Below are positions 24,006-32,422 of a DNA stretch of 42,830 nucleotides, piece by piece. Made by a program: the position numbers and the translations under genes. Position 1 is the stretch's first letter. Every line of letters begins with the position of its first letter. The stretch is from Bacillota bacterium (lineage in GTDB: Bacteria; Bacillota; Clostridia; Acetivibrionales; Acetivibrionaceae). Under the pieces are notes generated by a model that had not been told where the DNA came from, made no database searches, and worked only from the letters and a program-made list of their open reading frames with translations. The DNA lies in assembly GCA_023421115.1 (NCBI GenBank), contig JAEZUI010000224.1, positions 1 through 42,830 of the forward strand, read 5' to 3'.

Positions 24006-24042
24006 AAAACTCGGGCGCATTTTGTTTCCGAGTTTTATTTTT
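24006..24042 (+). terminator. Intrinsic terminator after secF
   Basis: Nine-base stem AAAACTCGG (24006-24014) with its complement at 24028-24036, followed by a T-rich tract. Confidence 0.8.
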
Positions 24043-24247
24043 GCCTTTATAAGGGAGAATAAAGGCAAAAATAAAAGTTGATTTTTTTTCTATTTTGTGT
24101 TAGTATTTTTTCACAAGCTGACAGTATCGAATACGAACTGTACACAATTAGCATAAATAAATTAATTACCTAAAAGAACTGCTTTGATCCTAATTGGACA
24201 GGGACAGAATTATTTATAAGCTCTCAATATATTTATTGATAGATTAA

Positions 24248-24277
24248 AGTTGGTTCTTTTTGGAACTGACTTTTTTT
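24248..24277 (+). terminator. Terminator-like hairpin upstream of panB
   Basis: A nine-pair stem including two G-U pairs (24248-24256 with 24263-24271) is followed by seven T. No gene ends here, so it may be a leader attenuator for the pan operon or a relic. Confidence 0.45.
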
Positions 24278-24384
24278 AGCATTTAAGGAAGAACTGTGAT
24301 CTATACTAATTATGTATGAGATTTATAAAGATATAATATTAGGTTGTAAATATAGTCATAATAGTGCTAAGGAGTGATGAAGAT

Positions 24385-25230
24385 ATGAAAGACAAGTTTA
24401 CTGTTTCAAATTTTCAGGAATGCAAAAGAACAGGGAAAAAGATCACCATGCTTACGGCGTATGATTATCCTACAGCTAAAATAATGGACGAATCGGGTAT
24501 TGATGCAATTCTTGTGGGGGATTCACTAGGTATGGTTGTTTTAGGATACGAGGATACCACAAGGGTAACTATGGAGGACATGGTTCATCATACAAAAGCA
24601 GTTGTCAGAGGAACTAAAAAGGCAATGGTGGTTTCCGATATGCCTTTCTTATCTTATCATAAGGGTGTGTATGAAAGTGTAAGCAATGCCGGAAGACTAA
24701 TTAATGAAGCTGGCTGTAAATCGGTTAAGCTTGAAGGTGGAGAAGAAATCATAGAAGATGTGAAGGCAATAGTTCATGCAGGAATACCTGTTATGGGACA
24801 TCTAGGATATACACCTCAATCGGTAAATGTCTTTGGAGGACACAAGGCACAAGGGAAGACTTTTGCAACCGCAAAGAAAATTTACAAAGATGCACTTTTG
24901 CTTCAAGAGGCGGGTGCCTATGCTATAGTGTTAGAATGTGTTCCTCATAAAGTTGCCCAGTTCATATCCGGTAAGCTCGATATACCTACAATAGGTATAG
25001 GCTCCGGTGCTATGTGTGACGGTCAGGTACTTGTAGTACATGATATTATAGGAATGTTCAGAGATTTTACACCAAGGCATACAAAGCGATATATAGATAT
25101 GGGCGATGCTCTAGAAAGCTCAGTTAAGAGTTATGTAAGCGAGGTTACGGAAGGGATTTTTCCAACCGAAAAGAATTCTTTTACTGTTGAAGATGATGTG
25201 GTTGAGGCTTTAGATAAACTTAAGCTTTAA
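24385..25230 (+). CDS. panB: 3-methyl-2-oxobutanoate hydroxymethyltransferase
   Basis: A 281-residue TIM-barrel enzyme. It adds a hydroxymethyl group from methylene-tetrahydrofolate to alpha-ketoisovalerate, giving ketopantoate, the first step of pantothenate synthesis. Marks are LTAYDYPTAK, the Mg-binding aspartate in VGDSLGMVV, the VKLEGG strand and GHLGYTPQSVNVFGG. The ATG at 24385 follows GGAG by ten bases; a GTG at 24364 is possible but sits before the ribosome site. It is the first gene of panB-panC-panD. No ketopantoate reductase gene is present in the cluster, so that step must be done elsewhere. Confidence 0.96.
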   Translation: MKDKFTVSNFQECKRTGKKITMLTAYDYPTAKIMDESGIDAILVGDSLGMVVLGYEDTTRVTMEDMVHHTKAVVRGTKKAMVVSDMPFLSYHKGVYESVSNAGRLINEAGCKSVKLEGGEEIIEDVKAIVHAGIPVMGHLGYTPQSVNVFGGHKAQGKTFATAKKIYKDALLLQEAGAYAIVLECVPHKVAQFISGKLDIPTIGIGSGAMCDGQVLVVHDIIGMFRDFTPRHTKRYIDMGDALESSVKSYVSEVTEGIFPTEKNSFTVEDDVVEALDKLKL

Positions 25231-25248
25231 AAGAGAAGGGATAAAATT

Positions 25249-26094
25249 ATGAGATTAGTTGATACAATAAGTGACATGAAAGCTATAATAAGGTCAAATA
25301 GAACTATGGGAAAAACAATTGGATTTGTTCCTACAATGGGATATTTGCATGAAGGCCATCTCTCATTGGCAAATAGGTCAGTACAGGATAATGACTTTAC
25401 AGTTATGAGTATTTTTGTTAACCCTACTCAGTTTGGACCTAATGAAGACTTTGAAAAGTATCCAAGGGATATGGAAAGAGATTTGAGTCTGGCAGAATCG
25501 GCAGGGGTTGATGTTGTTTTTTCACCTGGTGTAGCTGAAATGTATCCCGAAAAATACAAGACTTATGTGAATGTGGAGGATATAACCGGTGTACTATGTG
25601 GTCTATCAAGGCCTGGACACTTTAGAGGAGTTACCACGGTTGTAAACAAACTGTTTAACATTATAGAGCCTCATAAAGCTTATTTTGGACAAAAGGATGC
25701 GCAACAGGTCATTGTGATAAAGAAAATGATTAGAGATTTAAATATGAACCTTGAAATAGTTACATGTCCAATAATACGTGAGTCAGATGGGTTGGCTATG
25801 AGCTCTAGAAATGTATATTTGAACAGTGAGGAGAGAAAAGCGGCTGTTATTCTTTCAAAATCATTGTTGGAAGTTGAAGAACTCATAAAACAGGGCGAAA
25901 GAAGTTGTGTAAAGGTAGTGCAGTATTTAAAAGACAGAATTAGGTCGGAAGAGCTTGCAAAAATTGATTATGTTGAAGTTGTGAGTGGCAATGGACTTGA
26001 AGCAATAGAACAAATCAGGGAAAGTGTATTGATAGCGTTAGCTGTCAGGTTTGGTAAAACAAGACTGATTGATAATATAATGGTGGAGGTGTAA
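25249..26094 (+). CDS. panC: Pantothenate synthetase (pantoate-beta-alanine ligase)
   Basis: A 281-residue enzyme that joins pantoate and beta-alanine using ATP. It belongs to the HIGH-type nucleotidyltransferase fold, with MGYLHEGHLSL as the HIGH equivalent and MSSRNVYL as the KMSKS equivalent. FVNPTQFGPNEDF and YFGQKDAQQ complete the active site. It follows panB by 18 bases, with AGAAGGG before the ATG, and ends two bases before panD. It receives pantoate from the panB route and beta-alanine from PanD. Confidence 0.97.
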   Translation: MRLVDTISDMKAIIRSNRTMGKTIGFVPTMGYLHEGHLSLANRSVQDNDFTVMSIFVNPTQFGPNEDFEKYPRDMERDLSLAESAGVDVVFSPGVAEMYPEKYKTYVNVEDITGVLCGLSRPGHFRGVTTVVNKLFNIIEPHKAYFGQKDAQQVIVIKKMIRDLNMNLEIVTCPIIRESDGLAMSSRNVYLNSEERKAAVILSKSLLEVEELIKQGERSCVKVVQYLKDRIRSEELAKIDYVEVVSGNGLEAIEQIRESVLIALAVRFGKTRLIDNIMVEV

Positions 26095-26096
26095 TT

Positions 26097-26483
26097 ATGT
26101 TTATCAATTTAATGAAGTCAAAAATTCATAGGGCAAGAGTGACAGAGGCAAATCTTAATTATGTTGGCAGTATAACCATTGATGAAGATTTAATGGATAC
26201 AGCAGATTTGATGAAGAATGAAAAAGTCCAGATTGTGAACAATAACAATGGAAATAGATTTGAGACTTATGTAATACCCGGTGAAAGAGGCAGCGGTATG
26301 ATTTGTCTAAATGGTGCAGCAGCAAGGCTTGTACATCCTGGAGATGTAATAATAATTATTTCCTACGGACTTTTTGAAAGAAAGGAAGCAAAAGAATTTA
26401 ACCCTAAAATTGTTTTTGTAGATGAAAATAATAAAGTAATGGAAATAAAGGCTGAGGAGAAGCACGGAGAAATTCATAAATAA
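26097..26483 (+). CDS. panD: Aspartate 1-decarboxylase proenzyme
   Basis: A 128-residue proenzyme that decarboxylates aspartate to beta-alanine. It cleaves itself between G24 and S25 in NYVGSITID, and the new N-terminal serine becomes the pyruvoyl cofactor. The later NGAAARLVHPGD and VIIIISYG fit the family. The two-base gap from panC and the GGAGGTG inside the panC end show tight coupling. A stem-loop at 26483-26520 overlaps its stop codon but lacks a T-tract. Confidence 0.96.
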   Translation: MFINLMKSKIHRARVTEANLNYVGSITIDEDLMDTADLMKNEKVQIVNNNNGNRFETYVIPGERGSGMICLNGAAARLVHPGDVIIIISYGLFERKEAKEFNPKIVFVDENNKVMEIKAEEKHGEIHK

Positions 26484-26520
26484 TGGTCTGTAAAGTATAA
26501 ATTCCTTACTTTCAGACCAT
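26483..26520. repeat. Stem-loop at the end of panD
   Basis: The arms ATGGTCTG (26483-26490) and its complement (26513-26520) are extended by AAAGTA/TACTTT with one bulged base. No T-tract follows on the plus strand, so it may protect the 3' end of the mRNA or terminate weakly. Confidence 0.55.
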
Positions 26521-26551
26521 AAAATATGAGTTGTTAACACATATAATGTGA

Positions 26552-26836
26552 TTATCTTTTTACAAAATAATCAATTATAAGTCCTCCTATTATAAACTCT
26601 GCTAAAAGTACAATACTATTTTTGACAAGCATAGTTGCAACAAATTTTGTATAGCTGTTATAATCAAGAACTGTTTGATTAAATATCAGAGTCAACATAC
26701 CGAATGATAGCAATATAAGTGCAGCATTTGTGCCGTGCTTTATTAGCAATTTGGAAAAGTTGTTGACTTTTTTGAACTCTTCAAAGATTTTTTCTATTTT
26801 GTCAGAAGCAATCTTTTTTGAGTTGTTGGTTTGCAT
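26552..26836 (-). CDS. Small membrane protein, 94 aa, unknown function
   Basis: The protein has a charged N-terminal helix (residues 1-30) and two hydrophobic segments at about 36-55 and 66-90, ending with the positively charged KR. GGGGG about nine bases upstream supports the ATG. I do not recognise the family. It stands alone between panD and an HD-GYP gene transcribed the other way. About 115 bases upstream of its start, on the same strand, lies an orphan terminator. Confidence 0.7.
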   Translation of the reverse strand: MQTNNSKKIASDKIEKIFEEFKKVNNFSKLLIKHGTNAALILLSFGMLTLIFNQTVLDYNSYTKFVATMLVKNSIVLLAEFIIGGLIIDYFVKR

Positions 26837-27206
26837 AATTTAGTACCCCCTTCTATTGTTTTGAGCCCCATAAATATTGATTAAGTAAAAGTATAAATCA
26901 AATAAAAATTAAAATCTGCTAAAAATCATATATATATATATTAAAATAAGATAAAAAAGCGTTGCAGTATAAAGCAGCGCTACTATAGAAGGTTAACATA
27001 AATGTTGGATATTTTCAATACAAAAACATTACCAGTTTTGTGTTTTTTCATAGTATAAATTTCATAGTAAGATAACAAACAGTCATAAAAACACACAAGT
27101 TTTTTGTCAATTGGTATGTTTTGTTTAGAAAAGGTAATTTATTATTTAGAAAAGATATGATATAATTTATATAAGTGATCTTATCAATAAATATTAAGGT
27201 GAAAAA
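26837..27206. other. Divergent AT-rich spacer, 370 bp
   Basis: It holds the leaders of the small membrane protein (minus strand) and the HD-GYP gene (plus strand), plus one terminator on the minus strand at 26952-26981. No reading frame of note is present. Confidence 0.6.
26952..26981 (-). terminator. Orphan minus-strand intrinsic terminator
   Basis: Read on the minus strand, an eight-pair stem (26981-26974 with 26965-26958, one G-U pair) is followed by a run of T at 26958-26953. No minus-strand gene lies to its right inside the spacer. Confidence 0.6.
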
Positions 27207-28241
27207 ATGAAGAAATCATTTGTCTATCTTTCAGATTTAGTTCCAGGTATGAGAATTGCAGAAACAATATTAAATGATTATGGTGCACTTGTGATGTCCG
27301 AAGGCACTATTCTTGACCATAATTTAATAAACAAGCTCAAGAATATAGGTGTTTATCGTCTGCAAATTTTTGATGAAGAATATGTAGAAGTCGAATCAAA
27401 GCATTTATTCAAAAAAAAGCATGCTGACAATGTAAGGAAAGTTAAAGAATTAATTAATGACATATCTAACGGGAAAGATTTGGAATCTTCCAAGATAGAT
27501 AATGTGGTTGATTCAGTATTAGACAGACTCGAAGAAAGAAGTGATATAGTCAGTTGTCTAAACCAAATAAGAAGTGTCGATGAATATTCATATTCTCATA
27601 GCGTCAACGTTTCGCTCATTTCCATGCTTATTGGGAAATGGATGAAATTAGGGGAAGAAAAAATAAGATTATTGGTTCAGGCAGGCTTATTACATGATAT
27701 TGGTAAGACAAAGATACCACTTGAGATTTTGAATAAACCGGGTAAGCTGACAAAAGAAGAATTTGAAGAAATGAAAAAGCATACAGTCTATGGGTATAGA
27801 ATTCTTGAAAAGGTACCTTCTATGAGCAAAGATGTCTTAGCAGCAGTTTTGATGCATCATGAAAAAGAGGACGGTTCCGGCTATCCCACTGGACTAACCG
27901 GTGAAAAAATTAATTTGATGGCGAAAATAGTTTCTGTTGCTGATATTTTCGATGCAATGACTTCTAATAGGGTGTATAAGGAAAAGGAAAGTCCGTTTGA
28001 AGTGTTTAAGTTTATGGAGGAAGATTCAATAGGTAAACTTAGTCCTGTTGTTGTAAATATGCTATTGAATAATATAGCAAATTATTACATTGGGGATAGA
28101 GTAAGACTTTTCAGTGGAGAAATAGCTGAAATTGTATATATAAATCCTAGGTGTGTATCTAAACCTATAATTAAAATAGGAGATAGATATATAGATATGC
28201 TTGCTGAAAAAGATATTAAAATAAAAGAGTTTGTTGTATAA
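27207..28241 (+). CDS. HD-GYP domain protein, predicted c-di-GMP phosphodiesterase
   Basis: A 344-residue protein. The first ~90 residues form a domain of the type often found before HD-GYP in clostridia. The HD-GYP domain has H131, the pair H163-D164 in LLHDIGKTKIP, and HHEKEDGSGYP at 217-227. These are the residues expected for an enzyme that hydrolyses c-di-GMP to GMP. No membrane segment or receiver domain is seen, so it is cytosolic and its input is unclear. It may act together with the PilZ receptor encoded at 9.8 kb. A short ribosome site (AAGGTG) precedes the ATG. Confidence 0.92.
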   Translation: MKKSFVYLSDLVPGMRIAETILNDYGALVMSEGTILDHNLINKLKNIGVYRLQIFDEEYVEVESKHLFKKKHADNVRKVKELINDISNGKDLESSKIDNVVDSVLDRLEERSDIVSCLNQIRSVDEYSYSHSVNVSLISMLIGKWMKLGEEKIRLLVQAGLLHDIGKTKIPLEILNKPGKLTKEEFEEMKKHTVYGYRILEKVPSMSKDVLAAVLMHHEKEDGSGYPTGLTGEKINLMAKIVSVADIFDAMTSNRVYKEKESPFEVFKFMEEDSIGKLSPVVVNMLLNNIANYYIGDRVRLFSGEIAEIVYINPRCVSKPIIKIGDRYIDMLAEKDIKIKEFVV

Positions 28242-28477
28242 GGTCATTTATAAGCATAATACATACGAAACTAAATCAGAATAAAGTTTAGACAATTAAT
28301 GGTGTTATATGACAAAAGACGAGTTGTATGCTGTTGAAATACTAAAAAATACAACAGAATAAGTCGCATGGTGGCAAAAAACGGAATTTATTATCGAAAA
28401 CTTAATATATGAAATATTATGGAAATAATATATAATGTTTTTCAGATAAATTTTTTGTAGTGTGGGGGTGGACAAGT

Positions 28478-28786
28478 ATGTTAAGTAAATATTTACAAAG
28501 CAGAATTGAAGTGGATTTAGAGAATGGAAGTATATCTAACAGCAAGATGCAACTCGAGTACTATTTGATAGAAAGCGAAAATAGTCAGAGGTGTGATTTT
28601 TGTGGCGACAAAGTATATGGCATTGAAATAATTAAGAAAGATAGCGATTATCACGCGGAAAGTGAATTTGTTAGAAACCTATCCAGTAGCAAAGAAAATA
28701 CTAAAGGGATACTAAGTATATTAGCAAAGAATACAGTTACACCCATAGAACTGCAATCTGTATTAGATGATCTTATGGCATTATAA
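28478..28786 (+). CDS. Small CxxC protein, possible DUF6514 family, 102 aa
   Basis: The protein opens MLSKYLQSRIEVDLENGSI and has the pattern LEYYLIESEN, then CDFCGDKVYGIEIIKK. The CDFC pair could bind a metal or be redox-active. The pattern YYLIES followed by YGIEI recalls DUF6514, a small family in Clostridia; I am not sure of this. The ATG at 28478 is chosen because GTGGGGG lies upstream, and a GTG at 28460 would start inside that ribosome site. It is a single gene with a strong terminator directly after it. Function unknown. Confidence 0.6.
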   Translation: MLSKYLQSRIEVDLENGSISNSKMQLEYYLIESENSQRCDFCGDKVYGIEIIKKDSDYHAESEFVRNLSSSKENTKGILSILAKNTVTPIELQSVLDDLMAL

Positions 28787-28798
28787 AAATATATTTGA

Positions 28799-28824
28799 AA
28801 AAGAGCCTAAATCAAGGCTCTTTT
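28799..28824 (+). terminator. Intrinsic terminator
   Basis: Ten-base perfect stem, 28799-28808 with 28815-28824, ending in TTTT. Confidence 0.85.
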
Positions 28825-28922
28825 CCATTTCTAGAGCTATTTAGGCCATTAAAAAGCCCAATATAACATTAATAACATAATAGCAATTGTAAATAAAGAC
28901 TATTTATAACTAATTATTGGAT

Positions 28923-28950
28923 TTGAGAAAGAAACAAAAAATGGTATAAT
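28923..28950 (+). promoter_or_regulatory. Promoter of dgt
   Basis: TTGAGA at 28923-28928, a 16-base spacer, and TATAAT at 28945-28950 with a TGG extended -10. Confidence 0.65.
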
Positions 28951-28991
28951 TAATAATATACTTCTTTTGAGATTGAAAGGGTGTTGAAATT

Positions 28992-29987
28992 ATGCTAATA
29001 CGTGAAGAGCTTGAAGAATTTGAAAAAAAGACTCTTTCTCCTTTTGCCAAATTGAGCTGTCAATCCAGAGGAAGGGAGAGCGAAGAAAAGGAATGTGATC
29101 TTCGAACTAAATTTCAAAGGGATAAAGACAGGATTGTTTATTCAAAAGCTTTTAGAAGATTGAAACACAAAACGCAGGTGTTTATATCTCCTGAAGGCGA
29201 TCACTACAGAACAAGGCTGACCCATACACTAGAAGTAACGCAAATTGCCAGAACAATTGCACGAAGCTTAAGATTGAACGAAGATCTTACAGAAGCTATT
29301 GCATTAGGTCACGATCTTGGGCATACTCCTTTCGGACATACCGGTGAAATAATGCTCAACTCCATTTGTCCTTTAGGATTTAGACACAATGAACAGAGTT
29401 TAAGGGTTGTGGATGTACTTGAAAGGGATAAGGGTTTAAATCTTACCTGGGAAGTGAGAGACGGCATAAGAAATCATACAGGAGATGTAAGTCCGGCTAC
29501 ACTAGAAGGTCAGATTATCAGATTTGCCGACAGGATTGCATATATAAACCATGATATTGATGATGCCATAAGAGGTGGTATAATTCTAAATGAGGATCTT
29601 CCACAAGAGTGTTTAAAAGTTCTTGGATATAGCTCAAGTGAAAGAATAAATACCATGATTGTAAACATTGTTGAACAGAGCAAAGGTGTAAATGATATAA
29701 GAATGTGTCCGCAAATACAAAAAGCAATGAATGAATTGAGAGAATATATGTTTAAGCACGTATATATAGGTTCAAAGGCTAAAAAGGAAGAAATAAAGGC
29801 ACAAAATATTGTTCGGCAGCTATATAGCTACTTAATAAATTCGGTGGATATGCTTCCAAAGGAAGCGGATCGTTTGCTTGATAAGGATGGCCTTGACAGG
29901 GTTGTATGTGATTATATTGCAGGAATGACCGACAGGTATGCGGTCAAGAAATTTCGTGAAATATTTATTCCTGAGTCATGGAATTAA
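28992..29987 (+). CDS. dgt: Deoxyguanosinetriphosphate triphosphohydrolase-like protein
   Basis: A 331-residue HD-superfamily enzyme expected to cleave dNTPs (dGTP in the classic case) to deoxynucleoside and triphosphate. Marks are FRRLKHKTQVF, the metal ligands in HTLEVTQIARTIARSL and ALGHDLGHTPFGH, and RFADRIAYINHDIDDA. The length and lack of a C-terminal extension fit the clostridial type. The position before dnaG and rpoD is conserved in many clostridia and fits a role in balancing nucleotides for replication. The start follows AAAGGG by about 11 bases. Confidence 0.93.
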   Translation: MLIREELEEFEKKTLSPFAKLSCQSRGRESEEKECDLRTKFQRDKDRIVYSKAFRRLKHKTQVFISPEGDHYRTRLTHTLEVTQIARTIARSLRLNEDLTEAIALGHDLGHTPFGHTGEIMLNSICPLGFRHNEQSLRVVDVLERDKGLNLTWEVRDGIRNHTGDVSPATLEGQIIRFADRIAYINHDIDDAIRGGIILNEDLPQECLKVLGYSSSERINTMIVNIVEQSKGVNDIRMCPQIQKAMNELREYMFKHVYIGSKAKKEEIKAQNIVRQLYSYLINSVDMLPKEADRLLDKDGLDRVVCDYIAGMTDRYAVKKFREIFIPESWN

Positions 29988-30582
29988 TTTAGCTTCTCAA
30001 TAGTTATTTTTAGAATCACACAAATAGATTAGTATTAGAAATGGACTTAATTGAAGTATTGCTGATAGAAAAAGCTAAGGGCATGGTGTAGGGTGCCTAA
30101 AGGCTTTTTTTTATTCAGTAAAAATTTTTTTAATTTGTGTTTGAGCCAGTGATACGTATAATTTGGCAGTAATATTGAAAAAATATCTTAAAATATTTAT
30201 TTTTTAAAGAAGGAGAATTTGATTTAATGTAGAATATAAATTGAGTTTGCAAGGGGACAGGAAATATATTTCCTTAAAAAATATACTATATTGAAATTAG
30301 GTTAGAATTTAACATTGAGAATAAAAGTTAGTAGTATTGAATTTACTTGATTTTTTAAAAACATATATATAAAAATTTAAAATTGACAGTAAAAAGAAGG
30401 ATTATTAATAAAAATGTCGAAGATTTATTAAAGAAACATTGATTTGATTAGAGTTCTACTGGTTTGAAATATACGAATTTTAAGGTGTTCAGACTTTAGA
30501 ACATATGGATACAGTTGTGACACATTTATTAAAATTATTTTTATAAAGAACTGATCCAGTTTGTCAAAATAAAGGAGATGTA
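29988..30582. other. AT-rich spacer, 595 bp, between dgt and dnaG
   Basis: It holds the dgt terminator and a weak possible promoter (TTGACA at 30383-30388, TAATAA at 30406-30411, 17-base spacer). The remainder is very AT-rich and shows no gene or recognised RNA. It is unusually long for the dgt-dnaG junction. Confidence 0.55.
30069..30112 (+). terminator. Intrinsic terminator after dgt
   Basis: An interrupted stem pairs AAAAAGC and GGGCA (30069-30083) with TGCC and GCTTTTT (about 30094-30109), followed by T-rich sequence. Confidence 0.6.
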
Positions 30583-32388
30583 TTGAAAGAAGAGAGTAGA
30601 ATGTATGTGAAATATCCGGAAGAATTGATAGAAGAAATAAGAATGAGCAATGATATATTAGATGTTGTCGGTGAATACGTAAAGCTTGAAAAGAAAGGGA
30701 AGAATTACTTTGGACTTTGCCCGTTTCACCGGGAGAAGACAGCGTCCTTTAGTGTGGACAATACAAAGCAGATGTATCACTGTTTTGGCTGTGGTAAAGG
30801 TGGAAGCGTAATACAGTTTGTTATGGACGCGGAAAATTTAGATTACATAGAAGCTATAAAGTTTTTAGCTGAGAGAGCAAGGATTACATTGCCTGAAGGT
30901 GAGAGTGAGGAAGAGAAAAAAAGAGCTCTTAAAATTCAGGAAATTATAAAGATAAACACTGAAGCTGCAAGATTTTATTATGAGCAACTAAATAATACAA
31001 AAAATTCTGACGCAAGGCGTTATCTTGAAAAGAGAAAAGTCAGCGAGGGAATAGTTAAAAAATTTGGAGTGGGTTATTCAGCCAATGAATGGGATTTATT
31101 ATACAAATATTTAAAAAGTAAGAACTATAGTGATGACGATCTTAAAGACAGCGGTTTGGTACTTGCAAAAAAAGGCGGAAACGGTTATTATGACAGGTTT
31201 AGAGGAAGGCTTATGTTTCCTATATTTGATTTACGGGGAAACGTAATTGGCTTTGGAGGGCGGGTTTTAGACGATTCGCTTCCTAAGTATATGAACTCCC
31301 CCGAAACACTTGTCTATAACAAAAGAAAAAACTTATATGCGCTGAATTTTGCAAAAAACTCATCGGAAAAGAGAATAATTGTTGTTGAAGGATATATGGA
31401 TGTAATATCCTTATACCAGTTTGGCATAATAAATACTGTAGCTTCTCTTGGTACAGCTTTGACAGAAAGTCAAGGAAGGATATTAAAAAAATATGCCGAG
31501 GAGATAATTATTTCGTATGATGCAGATGCAGCAGGCCAGACAGCTACAATGAGGGGATTGAATCTCTTAAACGATATAGGCTGCAATGTAAAAGTGCTGT
31601 TGATTCCAAAGGGTAAGGATCCCGATGAATTTATTAAAGCTAACGGGGCCGAGGCTTTTAGAAAATTATTAGATAATGCTTTATCGTTGGTTGAATATAA
31701 GATAAAGGTGCTAAAGGCACAGATTGATACAACGGCTATCGAAGGAAAAATAAGTTTTTTGAATAAGGCGGCAGATATTCTTGCTAAATTAGATAATAGT
31801 GTTGAGCAGGAGATGTATATAAAGAAGATTTCTACGGATTATGATATTAGCCAAGAATCAATGTTTGCCGAAGTAATTAAGAGAATTAAACCAAAGGGTA
31901 ATTATAAACCTACTATGAAAGTAGAGCACTCTAGGGTTAAAGATATTAGAAATAAAAATCAAAGTGATGATAATAATTTAGTTTATTTTGAAAGAATTGT
32001 TTTATCACTTTTAAGTATAGACAACTCATTATATAGAAAAATTGAGGATAGAATTGATTTAGAGTTTTTTTCTTTGGAAGAAAATAAAAAAGCTGCAGAA
32101 ATTGTTTTTACAAAAATAAAAGATAAAAAAGGCATAGTGCCGGCAGAGCTTCTGAACCTAGTAAGCAATGAATCGGCGAATATTTTTGCAAGTTTAATAC
32201 AGGGGGAATGTAATTTTGAGGATAACTTAAGGGCTATTTTGGATATAATTAAGAAAATAGAGGGAATAAAGCTTGACAAAAGACAAAAGGAAATACTTAA
32301 CATGATATCTTCTCAAGAAAATAAAGAAGATGTCGATAGGCTTAAACAAGAGCTAAAAAGTATTTTAATCCGAAGGAAGAATATGTAG
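30583..32388 (+). CDS. dnaG: DNA primase
   Basis: A 601-residue primase that makes RNA primers for replication with the DnaB-type helicase. The N-terminal zinc finger is C46-x2-H49 and C67-x2-C70. The Toprim core shows IIVVEGYMDVI and the acidic DADAAGQTA. The C-terminal helicase-binding part runs from about 440. The start given is TTG at 30583, five bases after AAAGGAGATG. An ATG six codons later (30601) fits the length of the Bacillus protein better but has only a weak ribosome site (GAAGAGAG), so the true start is open. It is followed by rpoD in the classic order. Confidence 0.96.
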   Translation: MKEESRMYVKYPEELIEEIRMSNDILDVVGEYVKLEKKGKNYFGLCPFHREKTASFSVDNTKQMYHCFGCGKGGSVIQFVMDAENLDYIEAIKFLAERARITLPEGESEEEKKRALKIQEIIKINTEAARFYYEQLNNTKNSDARRYLEKRKVSEGIVKKFGVGYSANEWDLLYKYLKSKNYSDDDLKDSGLVLAKKGGNGYYDRFRGRLMFPIFDLRGNVIGFGGRVLDDSLPKYMNSPETLVYNKRKNLYALNFAKNSSEKRIIVVEGYMDVISLYQFGIINTVASLGTALTESQGRILKKYAEEIIISYDADAAGQTATMRGLNLLNDIGCNVKVLLIPKGKDPDEFIKANGAEAFRKLLDNALSLVEYKIKVLKAQIDTTAIEGKISFLNKAADILAKLDNSVEQEMYIKKISTDYDISQESMFAEVIKRIKPKGNYKPTMKVEHSRVKDIRNKNQSDDNNLVYFERIVLSLLSIDNSLYRKIEDRIDLEFFSLEENKKAAEIVFTKIKDKKGIVPAELLNLVSNESANIFASLIQGECNFEDNLRAILDIIKKIEGIKLDKRQKEILNMISSQENKEDVDRLKQELKSILIRRKNM

Positions 32389-32422
32389 AGATTCATTTTA
32401 TTGAATGATCGGAGGGGCAGTA

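Larger units (their letters stand above)
23993..24384. other. Spacer, 392 bp, between secF and panB
   Basis: It contains the secF terminator, a second 14-bp hairpin without a T-tract (24037-24050 with 24059-24072), and a terminator-like hairpin about 110 bases before panB. No small gene and no recognised riboswitch class are seen. Confidence 0.6.

Noticed and set aside
24180..24384. T-box or known riboswitch before panB
   Set aside because: I could not find a T-box sequence or the conserved core of any riboswitch class I know; only generic hairpins are present.
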